Positions 47,247 through 59,337 are shown, counted from the stretch's first letter. The stretch: 64,000 nucleotides of DNA from Eurosta solidaginis (GCF_040869045.1 NC_090322.1:182651477-182715476); one strand, 5' to 3'. Numbers and translations are program-made. The notes: generated by a model from the letters alone, not told the origin.

Positions 47247-47250
47247 ATAT

Positions 47251-47745
47251 GTATATAAAGAAAAAGGGTACAATTAGTTAATTCAGAAGGAGGTGCTGCG
47301 AGATCATGAATGGGTGGAAATATTACGTGGCCGTACATACGAGCTTTACGCGCTTGCTCCTAAATTGTCGTATACCGCCTGTTGCTTGGTAAAATTACCA
47401 TGGAAAACATGATACACTAACAAGAAACAAACACTTACAACAACAATCAATTACACACAACTTTTTATTTTATTAGTGTAAATTACATTGGTGAAGTGGT
47501 AAGTAATGGAATGGCACCGTTGGTGGTGGTGCTGTCGATGACGAGAATGATGGCAGCTGTAAAGCGTTTGCTGCAATCTGAATTTACAACATATATTTAA
47601 ATTGCAAACAACAAAAACAACACACAAACGCATATGTGCATTAAGAGAGTAGATGCATGTAATTAATTACAACAACGCAAGCAACATTTAATTAGCAAAA
47701 CAACTAAAGTAATAAGAGTTGCAATAATAGGGGCAGCAACTGCAG
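47251..47745. other. Host-like non-coding sequence
   Basis: CAA-rich filler (AACAACAATCAATTACACAC) and GGTGGTGGTGCTG. No gene or repeat copy was recognised. Confidence 0.35.
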
Positions 47746-47747
47746 TG

Positions 47748-48112
47748 GCGGCCGCCGTGGTGTGATGGTAGCGTGCTCCGCCTATCACACCTTATGCCCT
47801 GGGTTCGCACCCCGGGCAAAGCAACATCAAAATTTTAGTAATAAGGTTTTTCAATTAGAAGACAATTTTTCTAAGCGGGGTCGCCCCTAGGCAGTGTTTG
47901 GCAAGCGCTCCGGGTGTATTTCTGCCATGAAAAGCTCTCAGTGAAAACTCATCTGCCTTGCAGATGCCGTTCGGAGTCGGCATAAAACATGTAGGTCCCG
48001 TCCGGCCAATTTGTAGGGAAAATCAAGAGGACCACGACGCAAATTGGAAGAGAAGCTCGGCCTTAGATCTCTTCGGATGTTATCGCGCCTTACATTTATT
48101 TTTTATTTTAAC
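47748..48112 (+). mobile_element. tRNA-derived SINE, family S, copy 3 (full length, well preserved)
   Basis: The head GGCCGCCGTGGTGTGATGG with B box GGGTTCGCACCCC, and the entire body, match the copy at 22498 almost base for base. It ends GCGCCTTACATTTATTTTTT. The B box fits the consensus in this copy. Confidence 0.88.
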
Positions 48113-48660
48113 AGCAGCACTTAGAAAATAAACAACAACATTGAAAGAAAAAACTCTGCAACAACAGCAACCAAGTATACGCAACCATATCGACAACAAT
48201 GTATAACAAGAACGTAATTAAAAAGAAAAATGCTTGATAATTACGCAGGCGGCAACAAGTAAAACATGCGAAAATGACAAACAAACAACAAAAACAATAT
48301 GATAATTAAGTTTGGTAGCAAAAATAAGAATAACAACAATAATAAATGCATTTACCAAAGACACCTAATATGAGCGCAATTTTTGCACCGCATGCGCAAT
48401 TTCTACTTCATGATTAGCGTACCAGTACGACATAGCGCACAACTCGTTTTAAGATTTAGCATTTAGCAACTTCGGGCATAGCATTCGAAAAATTGTTCAT
48501 GCTAGCCGCATTTTGCAAATGCGCCTTTTCCAAAGTGCGAATTATATGTTTTTTGTTTTCCAAGTTTCGCACCATGTGACTTTTGTTTGCATACGAATTT
48601 TTTTGACACTTGAAATTTAAAAAAAATGTCTGTATTTCAATAACAAGAATAACATGAATA
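48113..48660. other. Host-like non-coding sequence
   Basis: AAC/CAA-rich, AT-rich filler. No coding, RNA or repeat feature was recognised. Confidence 0.35.
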
Positions 48661-48679
48661 ATTAACAGACAGACTACCG

Positions 48680-49140
48680 AGAGAAGCAGGGAGCTTTAGC
48701 AGCATTCTATGGTCCACACTAGAGAAACAATAAGTAACTGGGAAACAAAGCAGTTCAGACGACACAATGTCCAGGTCAAATGGTTTATACTCCCAGCAAC
48801 GAGAGTATCAGCTAAACTCATTAATTGAAGCAGAGAGGACCTACGAACTCTTACTGGTTACTATACGGGATAATGTAGTCTGCGGTATCATCTTAGTAAG
48901 TTAAATCTATCCAATATACAAATCTATCGCTTTTGTAAGTTGTAGAATGAAGCCCCGGTCCACATTCCTGCGTATGCGTCGTTCTGGCAAAGCAGAGACT
49001 CTCCTATCTGGGTGATGTTACTCTTAATCCCCTTGTGATATGGAGTAAAAAGCGCGAAGAGGTACTTAAAATACATTAAAAGCCCCCACGTACAGTAAAA
49101 GGCTGTACGATCAAGCACAGTAGATCTAAATAAAGGTCGC
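48680..49140 (+). pseudogene. C-terminal remnant of a non-LTR retrotransposon ORF2
   Basis: Around 48838-48980 one frame reads LRTLTGYYTG, stop, CSLRYHLSKLNLSNIQIYRFCKL, stop, NEAPVHIPA. This follows the conserved C-terminal pattern L-x-x-L-TG-x-x-TGHC-x-LR-x-HL...C-x-FC-x-x-E-E-T-x-x-H of I/Loa/R1-like elements. Two stops and the loss of His and Cys ligands show that it is dead. Upstream 48700-48830 probably belongs to the same frame but is too decayed to place. Confidence 0.65.
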
Positions 49141-49424
49141 AGTGCATCGACACCTAAACTTCAAATTTGCCGCTGCGAAAATGGAAAACAGAAATATCCA
49201 AAGGTAGGAGGGAATGAAACCTTGTTCTAGTATTATCTTCAATTTATTCTGATTCTAACTGCTCACAAACTTTATAAAAGTTCTTGAATTAATGAACTGC
49301 CAAATTATCTTTGTGGATACTCGGAACCATCCTAAGAAATGTCTAATTAAATAAAAAAAGAGTTGGTCCACGCGGACATAGTAAGCGATCGGTATGGGTA
49401 ACGACTGCTGTTATTAAAAATAAA

Positions 49425-49620
49425 ATAAATGTAAGGCGCGATAACCTCCGAAAGATTTTAGGCCGAGCTTCTCTTCCAATTTACGTCATGCTCCTTTTAA
49501 TTTTTCCTACAGATTGGGCTGGACGGGACCTACTTGTTTTATTGATGAGTTTTCGCTGAGAGCTTTTTCATGGTAGAAATACACTCGGAGTGCTTGCTAC
49601 ACACTGTCGAGGGGTGAATC
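49425..49620 (-). mobile_element. tRNA-derived SINE, family S, partial minus-strand copy
   Basis: It contains the tail-side part (AAATGTAAGGCGCGATAACC) and body up to CGAGGGGTGAATCC. The tRNA-like head and the GACTCCGAACGGCATCTGCA block are missing; sequence passes from TACTTGTTTTATTG directly to ATGAGTTTTCGCTGAGAGC. Confidence 0.7.
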
Positions 49621-49629
49621 CGCCGGCCG

Positions 49630-50135
49630 AAGATTGTTCTCAGCGTTTCTCACATTCTTTCCTGCTCAGAGGCGAGTGCATATCTTCGCTGTCACAATAT
49701 TTAGACCGCGTAGAGTGAACATCAGTACCACGCTCTTGACCGCGGTATGATCAATTTCATCTCGAGGTTTTTGATTAGGGCAAAGCTTCGTTCTATAGCG
49801 AATGATCCTTCGTATTATGAGGAAGAAATAAAAAATTACGAAGAAATAGTCATAAGAATAATTTAACGGCAAACGGTGTAGTCCTATAATTCTTAAGCAC
49901 GTTGTTTTGTTAAAAACCAACCAATTACACGCAAACATATCAGTACCACCTGAAAAGACGGGTACCAGTGTGTATACGTAATAAGTTTTTGTATTATTTG
50001 ACACAAAAAAGAGAGTTATGTAGATTCATACAAGTGAAGCTAATATAAAACGCGCCAAAAGTTCATAACCGATCTTCACACAGGCTAATATGATCACTTA
50101 GTTAATAAGAATTTGGTATAATAATAATATTAACT
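49630..50135. other. Unassigned sequence
   Basis: A 112-codon minus-strand open frame (49666-50004) begins with ATG but shows no domain, and its middle is a run of aromatic and aliphatic residues from AT-rich DNA. I would not call it a gene without expression evidence. Confidence 0.3.
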
Positions 50136-50137
50136 TA

Positions 50138-50330
50138 TGACGTTATAAATTCGAGGAAATTTAGATCGAGCCTCGCTTCCAATTTCTTGGCGAGACCTAC
50201 ATGGTTTATGCCGAACCATAACGGCAGATGGATTTTCGCTGAGCACTTTTTCATAGCAGAAATACACTCGGGGTGTTGGTTAAACAACATTCGAGGGGCG
50301 ACCAAGTTTAGAAAAACTTCCTAAGTATTT
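50138..50330 (-). mobile_element. tRNA-derived SINE, family S, old partial minus-strand copy
   Basis: AGATCGAGCCTCGCTTCCAA, ACCTACATGGTTTATGCCG, AGCAGAAATACACTCGGGGT and TTCGAGGGGCGACC follow the reversed SINE body with many substitutions. No head remains. Confidence 0.6.
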
Positions 50331-50829
50331 TAATATAACTTTTCCTTGGAATGGACCTTAGCACAATCGGTTACCTGCTTACCCTGTACATTAGTCTATT
50401 TAGAGTTTTGGTGCCACGTCCTCTACAAGAAAACGGTAAACATTGCTACATCTTTGAAAATATAAAATTGGGTTTAGTGAGAGTTTAGGTGAGAGAAATA
50501 GAGGGAGTGGGAATGTAGTTACAGTGAGAGTCATTACTATGGCTTTTGTCCACAGCTTACTTCATTTTCCTCTCTTTTAAGTTGCCTGCACTTATTTTCG
50601 AACAAATCGTAGGGTACTATAGATCCCGCTCATGCGATACAACCTGTTAACTAATGGAGCATGCACACTACGAAAAAATTAAATTAACTTGAATTTTTCA
50701 TGGTAGTAAAATTGTTTCTCTACCTCCCTTTTTCTTAAATACAGCTGAGAGCACGATAATGGCACTGGAATTTTTAACAAATTTCTTCAGTCAGACCAAT
50801 TTTATTATATTTTCGAGATTTTAGAAAAA
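50331..50829. other. Unassigned AT-rich sequence
   Basis: No repeat match was noticed except where family D begins at the right edge. Nothing coding was recognised. Confidence 0.3.
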
Positions 50830-51010
50830 ACTTCTTTGAAATTTGAGAGTGAAACTATGAAAAACAATCTCAAAACTCTTTTCGAAAGAAAAAATAAACG
50901 TACCTTTGAGAAAATATTACGAAAATTTCCAACTTTTTATTTATAGTTTTCTTAATTTTTTTGAGTATACAGTTTTGTAGCCCAATAAATTTAAGTAAAA
51001 GGGCGAGTTG
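50830..51010 (+). repeat. Dispersed repeat family D, copy 3
   Basis: ATATTACGAAAATTTCCAAC, TTTATAGTTTTCTTAATTTT and GAGTATACAGTTTTGTAGCC match the order seen at 2480 and 39890. It is diverged and non-coding. Confidence 0.45.
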
Positions 51011-51116
51011 TAAGTCTCTCATATATTTTGTGCTGGTTTTTTACAATTTTTTTTTAAAGGTGATTGATGGGCGCAAAGCTTTGTTGTTTTTTTTTTTTGA
51101 AGAAAATGTGAAACAA

Positions 51117-51430
51117 CTAGAACTTACGATTTCTTCTCGAACGCATGCGAAAATTTCGTGACCTGAGAAATCAGGCTTCTCGTGAGATGCTCGAGCGCCG
51201 AAATGCTCACGAGCTTCTCGGCATTCAATTTAGTCGCTACATCGTTGTGTTTTGGAAATTTTCGCTTGTGCTTCAGAATAAATCTCTATATAAAACCGCC
51301 AACGCATCGATTAAATTGAATGTCGAGAAGCTCGCGAACTTTAGGAGTATTTCGAGATTCGCGAATCTCGCGAGAAGCAGAGACTCGTAAGAAATCTTTT
51401 CTCGAACAAGTTCGAGAAATCGTAAGCTAT
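51117..51430. mobile_element. Foldback-like element with ~115-bp inverted arms
   Basis: The left arm (about 51121-51236) starts ACTTACGATTTCTTCTCGAA and ends GCATTCAATTTAGTCG. The right arm (about 51310-51427) starts CGATTAAATTGAATGTCGAG and ends TCGAGAAATCGTAAGCT, the reverse complement in the same order with mismatches. Arms are crowded with CTCG/CGAG words. The 73-bp loop includes AATAAATCTC and TATATAAAAC. No coding capacity and no clear target duplication. The family is unknown. Confidence 0.7.
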
Positions 51431-51503
51431 AGAAACAACCTTCGGAAAAAAAGTTTTCAAAAATCAATGCGCATTCTCGAAACTTTTTAACTTTTTTTTA
51501 AAT

Positions 51504-53945
51504 TGATCATATGTATTTAATTAGCGAGCTTTGCTCATATTGCTTTATACAATGGTTTTTGTAATTGATATTAGAGAAAAATTGTAAGTTTACAAACGGC
51601 GATGGTTACTAGGACATGTTTCTGAATTTCACTTCTTCATCAGCTAGCTTTTCGGGAGCTGAGCGTTGAACTCGAGTCTCCAACATTCACATCAGTGCAA
51701 GCCTTTTTATCTGCTACGCCATATGAATGTTCCGTTGTTCGCTGTACAATTGGTCTCTAAGAGTTGCCTTTTTTGTTTATATTCCTTTTGATCACCATGT
51801 AGGCACATACACTCTGTATGTAGTTTATTCCTAATGGTGTGGATATGATTTTTAGGCGTGCTTTTGAAAGCTTAGTAACATTTGTTCGGATTTTTACAGT
51901 ATTTGTTTTTAATACTTCCGCTGTTACTATTATATCAATATGATCATATGTATTTAATTAGCGAGCTTTGCTCATATTGCTTTATACAATGGTTTTTGTA
52001 ATTGATATTAGAGAAAAATTGTAAGTTTACAAACGGCGATGGTTACTAGGACATGTTTCTGAATTTCACTTCTTCATCAGCTAGCTTTTCGGGAGCTGAG
52101 CGTTGAACTCGAGTCTCCAACATTCACATCAGTGCAAGCCTTTTTAGCTGCTACGCCATATGAATGTTCCGTTGTTCGCTGTACAATTGGTCTCTAAGAG
52201 TTGCCTTTTTTGTTTATATTCCTTTTGATCACCATGTAGGCACATACACTCTGTATGTAGTTTATTCCTAATGGTGTGGATATGATTTTTAGGCGTGCTT
52301 TTGAAAGCTTAGTAACATTTGTTCGGATTTTTACAGTATTTGTTTTTAATACTTCCGCTGTTACTATTATATCAATATGATCATATGTATTTAATTAGCG
52401 AGCTTTGCTCATATTGCTTTATACAATGGTTTTTGTAATTGATATTAGAGAAAAATTGTAAGTTTACAAACGGCGATGGTTACTAGGACATGTTTCTGAA
52501 TTTCACTTCTTCATCAGCTAGCTTTTCGGGAGCTGAGCGTTGAACTCGAGTCTCCAACATTCACATCAGTGCAAGCCTTTTTAGCTGCTACGCCATATGA
52601 ATGTTCCGTTGTTCGCTGTACAATTGGTCTCTAAGAGTTGCCTTTTTTGTTTATATTCCTTTTGATCACCATGTAGGCACATACACTCTGTATGTAGTTT
52701 ATTCCTAATGGTGTGGATATGATTTTTAGGCGTGCTTTTGAAAGCTTAGTAACATTTGTTCGGATTTTTACAGTATTTGTTTTTAATACTTCCGCTGTTA
52801 CTATTATATCAATATGATCATATGTATTTAATTAGCGAGCTTTGCTCATATTGCTTTATACAATGGTTTTTGTAATTGATATTAGAGAAAAATTGTAAGT
52901 TTACAAACGGCGATGGTTACTAGGACATGTTTCTGAATTTCACTTCTTCATCAGCTAGCTTTTCGGGAGCTGAGCGTTGAACTCGAGTCTCCAACATTCA
53001 CATCAGTGCAAGCCTTTTTAGCTGCTACGCCATATGAATGTTCCGTTGTTCGCTGTACAATTGGTCTCTAAGAGTTGCCTTTTTTGTTTATATTCCTTTT
53101 GATCACCATGTAGGCACATACACTCTGTATGTAGTTTATTCCTAATGGTGTGGATATGATTTTTAGGCGTGCTTTTGAAAGCTTAGTAACATTTGTTCGG
53201 ATTTTTACAGTATTTGTTTTTAATACTTCCGCTGTTACTATTATATCAATATGATCATATGTATTTAATTAGCGAGCTTTGCTCATATTGCTTTATACAA
53301 TGGTTTTTGTAATTGATATTAGAGAAAAATTGTAAGTTTACAAACGGCGATGGTTACTAGGACATGTTTCTGAATTTCACTTCTTCATCAGCTAGCTTTT
53401 CGGGAGCTGAGCGTTGAACTCGAGTCTCCAACATTCACATCAGTGCAAGCCTTTTTAGCTGCTACGCCATATGAATGTTCCGTTGTTCGCTGTACAATTG
53501 GTCTCTAAGAGTTGCCTTTTTTGTTTATATTCCTTTTGATCACCATGTAGGCACATACACTCTGTATGTAGTTTATTCCTAATGGTGTGGATATGATTTT
53601 TAGGCGTGCTTTTGAAAGCTTAGTAACATTTGTTCGGATTTTTACAGTATTTGTTTTTAATACTTCCGCTGTTACTATTATATCAATATGATCATATGTA
53701 TTTAATTAGCGAGCTTTGCTCATATTGCTTTATACAATGGTTTTTGTAATTGATATTAGAGAAAAATTGTAAGTTTACAAACGGCGATGGTTACTAGGAC
53801 ATGTTTCTGAATTTCACTTCTTCATCAGCTAGCTTTTCGGGAGCTGAGCGTTGAACTCGAGTCTCCAACATTCACATCAGTGCAAGCCTTTTTAGCTGCT
53901 ACGCCATATGAATGTTCCGTTGTTCGCTGTACAATTGGTCTCTAA
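51504..53945 (-). repeat. 437-bp satellite array, left arm (5.6 monomers)
   Basis: TGATCATATGTATTTAATTA begins monomers at 51504, 51941, 52378, 52815, 53252 and 53689, an exact 437-bp spacing. Monomers are nearly identical; the first differs by T for G in TTTTTA(T/G)CTGCTACG. Read on the minus strand each monomer contains a tRNA-like segment ending in GAGTTCAACGCTCAG. The last monomer breaks off at TGGTCTCTAA. Confidence 0.95.
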
Positions 53946-56528
53946 ATATGAGCAAAGCTCGCTAATTAAATACATATGATCATATTGATATAATAGTAAC
54001 AGCGGAAGTATTAAAAACAAATACTGTAAAAATCCGAACAAATGTTACTAAGCTTTCAAAAGCACGCCTAAAAATTATATCCACACCATTAGGAATAAAC
54101 TACATACAGAGTGTATGTGCCTACATGGTGATCAAAAGGAATATAAACAAAAAAGGCAACTCTTAGAGACCAATTGTACAGCGAACAACGGAACATTCAT
54201 ATGGCGTAGCAGCTAAAAAGGCTTGCACTGATGTGAATGTTGGAGACTCGAGTTCAACGCTCAGCTCCCGAAAAGCTAGCTGATGAAGAAGTGAAATTCA
54301 GAAACATGTCCTAGTAACCATCGCCGTTTGTAAACTTACAATTTTTCTCTAATATCAATTACAAAAACCATTGTATAAAGCAATATGAGCAAAGCTCGCT
54401 AATTAAATACATATGATCATATTGATATAATAGTAACAGCGGAAGTATTAAAAACAAATACTGTAAAAATCCGAACAAATGTTACTAAGCTTTCAAAAGC
54501 ACGCCTAAAAATCATATCCACACCATTAGGAATAAACTACATACAGAGTGTATGTGCCTACATGGTGATCAAAAGGAATATAAACAAAAAAGGCAACTCT
54601 TAGAGACCAATTGTACAGCGAACAACGGAACATTCATATGGCGTAGCAGCTAAAAAGGCTTGCACTGATGTGAATGTTGGAGACTCGAGTTCAACGCTCA
54701 GCTCCCGAAAAGCTAGCTGATGAAGAAGTGAAATTCAGAAACATGTCCTAGTAACCATCGCCGTTTGTAAACTTACAATTTTTCTCTAATATCAATTACA
54801 AAAACCATTGTATAAAGCAATATGAGCAAAGCTCGCTAATTAAATACATATGATCATATTGATATAATAGTAACAGCGGAAGTATTAAAAACAAATACTG
54901 TAAAAATCCGAACAAATGTTACTAAGCTTTCAAAAGCACGCCTAAAAATCATATCCACACCATTAGGAATAAACTACATACAGAGTGTATGTGCCTACAT
55001 GGTGATCAAAAGGAATATAAACAAAAAAGGCAACTCTTAGAGACCAATTGTACAGCGAACAACGGAACATTCATATGGCGTAGCAGCTAAAAAGGCTTGC
55101 ACTGATGTGAATGTTGGAGACTCGAGTTCAACGCTCAGCTCCCGAAAAGCTAGCTGATGAAGAAGTGAAATTCAGAAACATGTCCTAGTAACCATCGCCG
55201 TTTGTAAACTTACAATTTTTCTCTAATATCAATTACAAAAACCATTGTATAAAGCAATATGAGCAAAGCTCGCTAATTAAATACATATGATCATATTGAT
55301 ATAATAGTAACAGCGGAAGTATTAAAAACAAATACTGTAAAAATCCGAACAAATGTTACTAAGCTTTCAAAAGCACGCCTAAAAATCATATCCACACCAT
55401 TAGGAATAAACTACATACAGAGTGTATGTGCCTACATGGTGATCAAAAGGAATATAAACAAAAAAGGCAACTCTTAGAGACCAATTGTACAGCGAACAAC
55501 GGAACATTCATATGGCGTAGCAGCTAAAAAGGCTTGCACTGATGTGAATGTTGGAGACTCGAGTTCAACGCTCAGCTCCCGAAAAGCTAGCTGATGAAGA
55601 AGTGAAATTCAGAAACATGTCCTAGTAACCATCGCCGTTTGTAAACTTACAATTTTTCTCTAATATCAATTACAAAAACCATTGTATAAAGCAATATGAG
55701 CAAAGCTCGCTAATTAAATACATATGATCATATTGATATAATAGTAACAGCGGAAGTATTAAAAACAAATACTGTAAAAATCCGAACAAATGTTACTAAG
55801 CTTTCAAAAGCACGCCTAAAAATCATATCCACACCATTAGGAATAAACTACATACAGAGTGTATGTGCCTACATGGTGATCAAAAGGAATATAAACAAAA
55901 AAGGCAACTCTTAGAGACCAATTGTACAGCGAACAACGGAACATTCATATGGCGTAGCAGCTAAAAAGGCTTGCACTGATGTGAATGTTGGAGACTCGAG
56001 TTCAACGCTCAGCTCCCGAAAAGCTAGCTGATGAAGAAGTGAAATTCAGAAACATGTCCTAGTAACCATCGCCGTTTGTAAACTTACAATTTTTCTCTAA
56101 TATCAATTACAAAAACCATTGTATAAAGCAATATGAGCAAAGCTCGCTAATTAAATACATATGATCATATTGATATAATAGTAACAGCGGAAGTATTAAA
56201 AACAAATACTGTAAAAATCCGAACAAATGTTACTAAGCTTTCAAAAGCACGCCTAAAAATCATATCCACACCATTAGGAATAAACTACATACAGAGTGTA
56301 TGTGCCTACATGGTGATCAAAAGGAATATAAACAAAAAAGGCAACTCTTAGAGACCAATTGTACAGCGAACAACGGAACATTCATATGGCGTAGCAGCTA
56401 AAAAGGCTTGCACTGATGTGAATGTTGGAGACTCGAGTTCAACGCTCAGCTCCCGAAAAGCTAGCTGATGAAGAAGTGAAATTCAGAAACATGTCCTAGT
56501 AACCATCGCCGTTTGTAAACTTACAATT
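53946..56528 (+). repeat. 437-bp satellite array, right arm, inverted (5.9 monomers)
   Basis: ATATGAGCAAAGCTCGCTAA begins monomers at 53946, 54383, 54820, 55257, 55694 and 56131, again exactly 437 bp apart, in reverse orientation to the left arm. Sequence from 54163 rightward is the reverse complement of sequence leftward from 53945. The whole array is therefore a palindrome with arms of about 2.4 kb and a 217-bp loop. GAGCAAAGCTC is a small internal hairpin. The array ends in a T-rich stretch near 56528. Confidence 0.95.
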
Positions 56529-57055
56529 TTTTTTAAATTTCTTAAAATTTTCTAATCTAAATTTTTTCCAAAACGTTTTTGAGATTAGAAGATAATTTCA
56601 GTTACACAATTCATGGAAGTTTTTTCCTTAAATAAGCGAAAATAAAAATAGAGTTTAATTGAGGAAATTTGATAAAAATTGCCACTGATATTTTCGTGCT
56701 CGCAACTGTATCTTATGCATCTGTTCTGTTGAAAGATTTGTTACGCTCCTAGATTATGGCACATAAAGAATCGCTTAATTAATTATTTTATTGTTCTTTA
56801 TATATGTTTTGTATTATTAATGGAGTAATGAAAATTAAAAGTACTGAACCTTTTTTTCTGTATGCCAGTGTAATTATAGGAAAATATAAAATCGTTTTTT
56901 TTATAGAAATTTTGCTAAATTCTATTGCATTTATTGCATCATAAGTACCGTTTAAATTAGAAATAAACAAGCCAAAAACTTAATTAAATCGTCAAAGTAA
57001 GATGATGAGGGTTGACACCAGCACCTCAATCACAAAATGTCTTTTCATAAAAATT
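56529..57055. other. Unassigned AT-rich sequence
   Basis: AT-rich DNA next to the satellite, with no recognised gene or repeat. Confidence 0.35.
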
Positions 57056-57059
57056 TATG

Positions 57060-57245
57060 AAAGTCGCCCCTCGGCAATGATTTTGCAAACACTCCGAGTG
57101 TATTTCTGTAATGAAAAGCTTCTCAATGAAAACTTATCTGATGAAAACTTATCCCGCCAGTTTGCGGGAAAAATTGAAGAGAGCACGACGCAAATTGGAA
57201 GATAACTCTACGTAATCCCTTCGGGGTATATCGCGCCTTGTATTT
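57060..57245 (+). mobile_element. tRNA-derived SINE, family S, partial plus-strand copy
   Basis: GTCGCCCCTCGGCAATGATT, ACTCCGAGTGTATTTCTG, GAGCACGACGCAAATTGGAA and TATCGCGCCTTGTATTT follow the SINE body. The head is absent and there is a small duplication of the GAAAACTTATCTGATG block. Confidence 0.65.
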
Positions 57246-58190
57246 TTGATCGACAGCTTTAAGCTAAGGCGAAAGCTGATTCCCTGCTTTCTCTGATAAA
57301 TCTCAATTGTTGCGCTCGTACGACAAGTAGGTGAAGGCTATTGCCGAACCACACATTTGACGGCTGTAAATCAGCTGACTGAAACTTCTTTTAATATGAT
57401 TTGACACTTCAACTTCTGGCACTGTACGATTTGACATAAATTCATCGAATTACAATAACAAAGTACATCGAAATTTTATTTTTTGTTTGTTGGTGAAAGC
57501 TTAATTAATTTCCGACGCTCAACGAAGCTCTTCTGGGCACCTCTGGTCTAAGCATCTAGCGTTGCTTTATATGAAGGATACAAAATGTGTCTTACAGAGT
57601 CACACAACGCTACATCAAAATAAAAACTACGGAAACTGCCTTCCCAGAATTCGAAAATCGATAAGACCATTGATGGTTTAAATATGAAAACAGAAAAAGT
57701 AATTGATATCTTTCAATACTCCAAACTTACCTCGCACTTTTGTTAGTCCCCATTTATGTAGATCACTAAAAGCGGTTGAGATTCAAAGACGGGAATTCTC
57801 TTATGTAAGAAAATGAAAGCGCAAAAGAAGTCGACCAGCAATAAGGCTAATTAAAAATGTCAAAAGTGGTTGGCCAATTAAAAATAAAAAAAAAATCGCA
57901 AATCGAAACCAAGAAAAAAAACCAGAAACAAATTAGCTCTGTCTCATATGATACTAGCCGCAGTAATTGCATGCTGCTAATGGCCGGTCGTTGCTTTGAG
58001 CTCAAACGTGTCGGCGACATTTTCTTTAATTAATGCAATCAAATTTCTTACCAGCAACTACAACAACATTGAGTCGTCACATTACGTAGGCAATATACAA
58101 TTTGTAGCATGCAACGTATGACGGACGGAGAATGTACAAGAGAGTTAGGGACACGATATCGAATGAAAATGATCGACGAAATATCGCTCT
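57246..58190. other. Host-like non-coding sequence
   Basis: Mixed AT-rich sequence. No coding exon, RNA gene or repeat copy was recognised. Confidence 0.3.
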
Positions 58191-58194
58191 ATAA

Positions 58195-58490
58195 TATAAA
58201 AACTAAAATACTTCATATGCCAAAATATATAAAAACAATAAATAACATACAGAGCGGATGTATCTAAATAGTGAATAAAAAAGGAATAGCAACAAAAGGG
58301 GAATTCTTAGAGACCAAATGAAAAGCGAGCAGCGGGGCATTCATATGGCTGAGTGGTTAAAGGCCTTTACACCAGTGTGAAGTATGAATGTTGCAGATTT
58401 GAGTTCAATACTCAGTTCAGAACATGTCTTAGTAACAATCGCCGTTTGTAAACTTTGCAATTTTTCTCTAATATCAATATAAAAAATTAA
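58195..58490 (+). mobile_element. Dispersed SINE-like relative of the satellite monomer, copy 2
   Basis: It shares with the right-arm monomer ACATACAGAGCGGATGT, GAATTCTTAGAGACCAA, CATTCATATGGC, and CAATCGCCGTTTGTAAACTT. Its TGGCTGAGTGGT (58346-58357) fits an A box and GTTCAATAC (58403-58411) a B box, about 45 bases apart, as in tRNA-Ser/Leu genes. That suggests the family began as a tRNA-derived SINE. The 5' part is diverged from the monomer. Confidence 0.65.
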
Positions 58491-59335
58491 TTTCATTGAA
58501 ACTTTCTGGTTCACAGTAGCGGCTTTAAATCCCTATACCACGTGGGGTAAATAGTCAGAGAAGCTGGCTTAGATCATACCGACCGCAGTAAGGTTTCAGA
58601 CCAAAAAACACATCTTTGGATCTAATTTCAAAATTGTAATTTTGTTTAGAATTCAGCAACCTTCCTTGAGAGAGAAGTGAAGTTAGGAAGTGGAAACCTT
58701 ATGAAATAGGTTTGGATCTAGAAATGGTCTGAATTTTTTAACTCCCTACTCTATCTGGAATTATATTAGAACACTGACAAGTTCTTGTCACCTTCTTTGT
58801 ACCTTTGGCTCGATTCGTTCTTGGGGTTGAGCTAATCAATTCCTAAAACTATCAGTATAAAACTATCGACTAAAAAGAACTCGGTATCGAATAGCATAAG
58901 TATCGATATATAATCATATCGTTTTTAAATTCGTTGTCCCAAGAACTCTTGCGCTGGCACTGATCGAGTGAGTGAGTGAGTGACAGACGAGCAGTCAAGC
59001 GGCTGATCGCGCCTGTCCAACAGCCAAATATCGTTCGTTTTACCGACCCAACTGTTCGTTTTGGCTTTCAGCAACAATGCAGGCAAATTGCAATTGGCAA
59101 CTGACAGCAACAACAAAAGCAAAATTCAACGGCGATGTGTAGCACCAGGCAATTTGAGTAGTACATAAGCAACAACCACTCTAATGCCACCATCGCCGAT
59201 GCACAGTGTATGATTTCGAGATAAAATGGTAACAAACTCATAATTTTTAGGAGTGCAAGGTTTTCTGAAACGTCGAATGGCAATGAACGAGTATACATAC
59301 AAAGTTGCGCTGGAGACGATTTTGAGCCTCTACCT
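58491..59335. other. Unassigned, partly host-like sequence
   Basis: A GAGT run (GTGAGTGAGTGAGTGA, about 58967-58983) and CAA-type runs at about 59105-59115 are present. The 58920-59110 part is less AT-rich and resembles promoter or UTR-like DNA, but no exon was recognised. Confidence 0.3.
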
Positions 59336-59337
59336 CG

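Noticed and set aside
49666..50004. 112-codon minus-strand frame with a hydrophobic middle
   Set aside because: No domain, no homologue within the window and AT-driven composition; not enough to call a gene.
51504..56528. CRISPR array
   Set aside because: Repeats are 437 bp and contiguous with no short spacers, in eukaryotic DNA; this is a satellite array.
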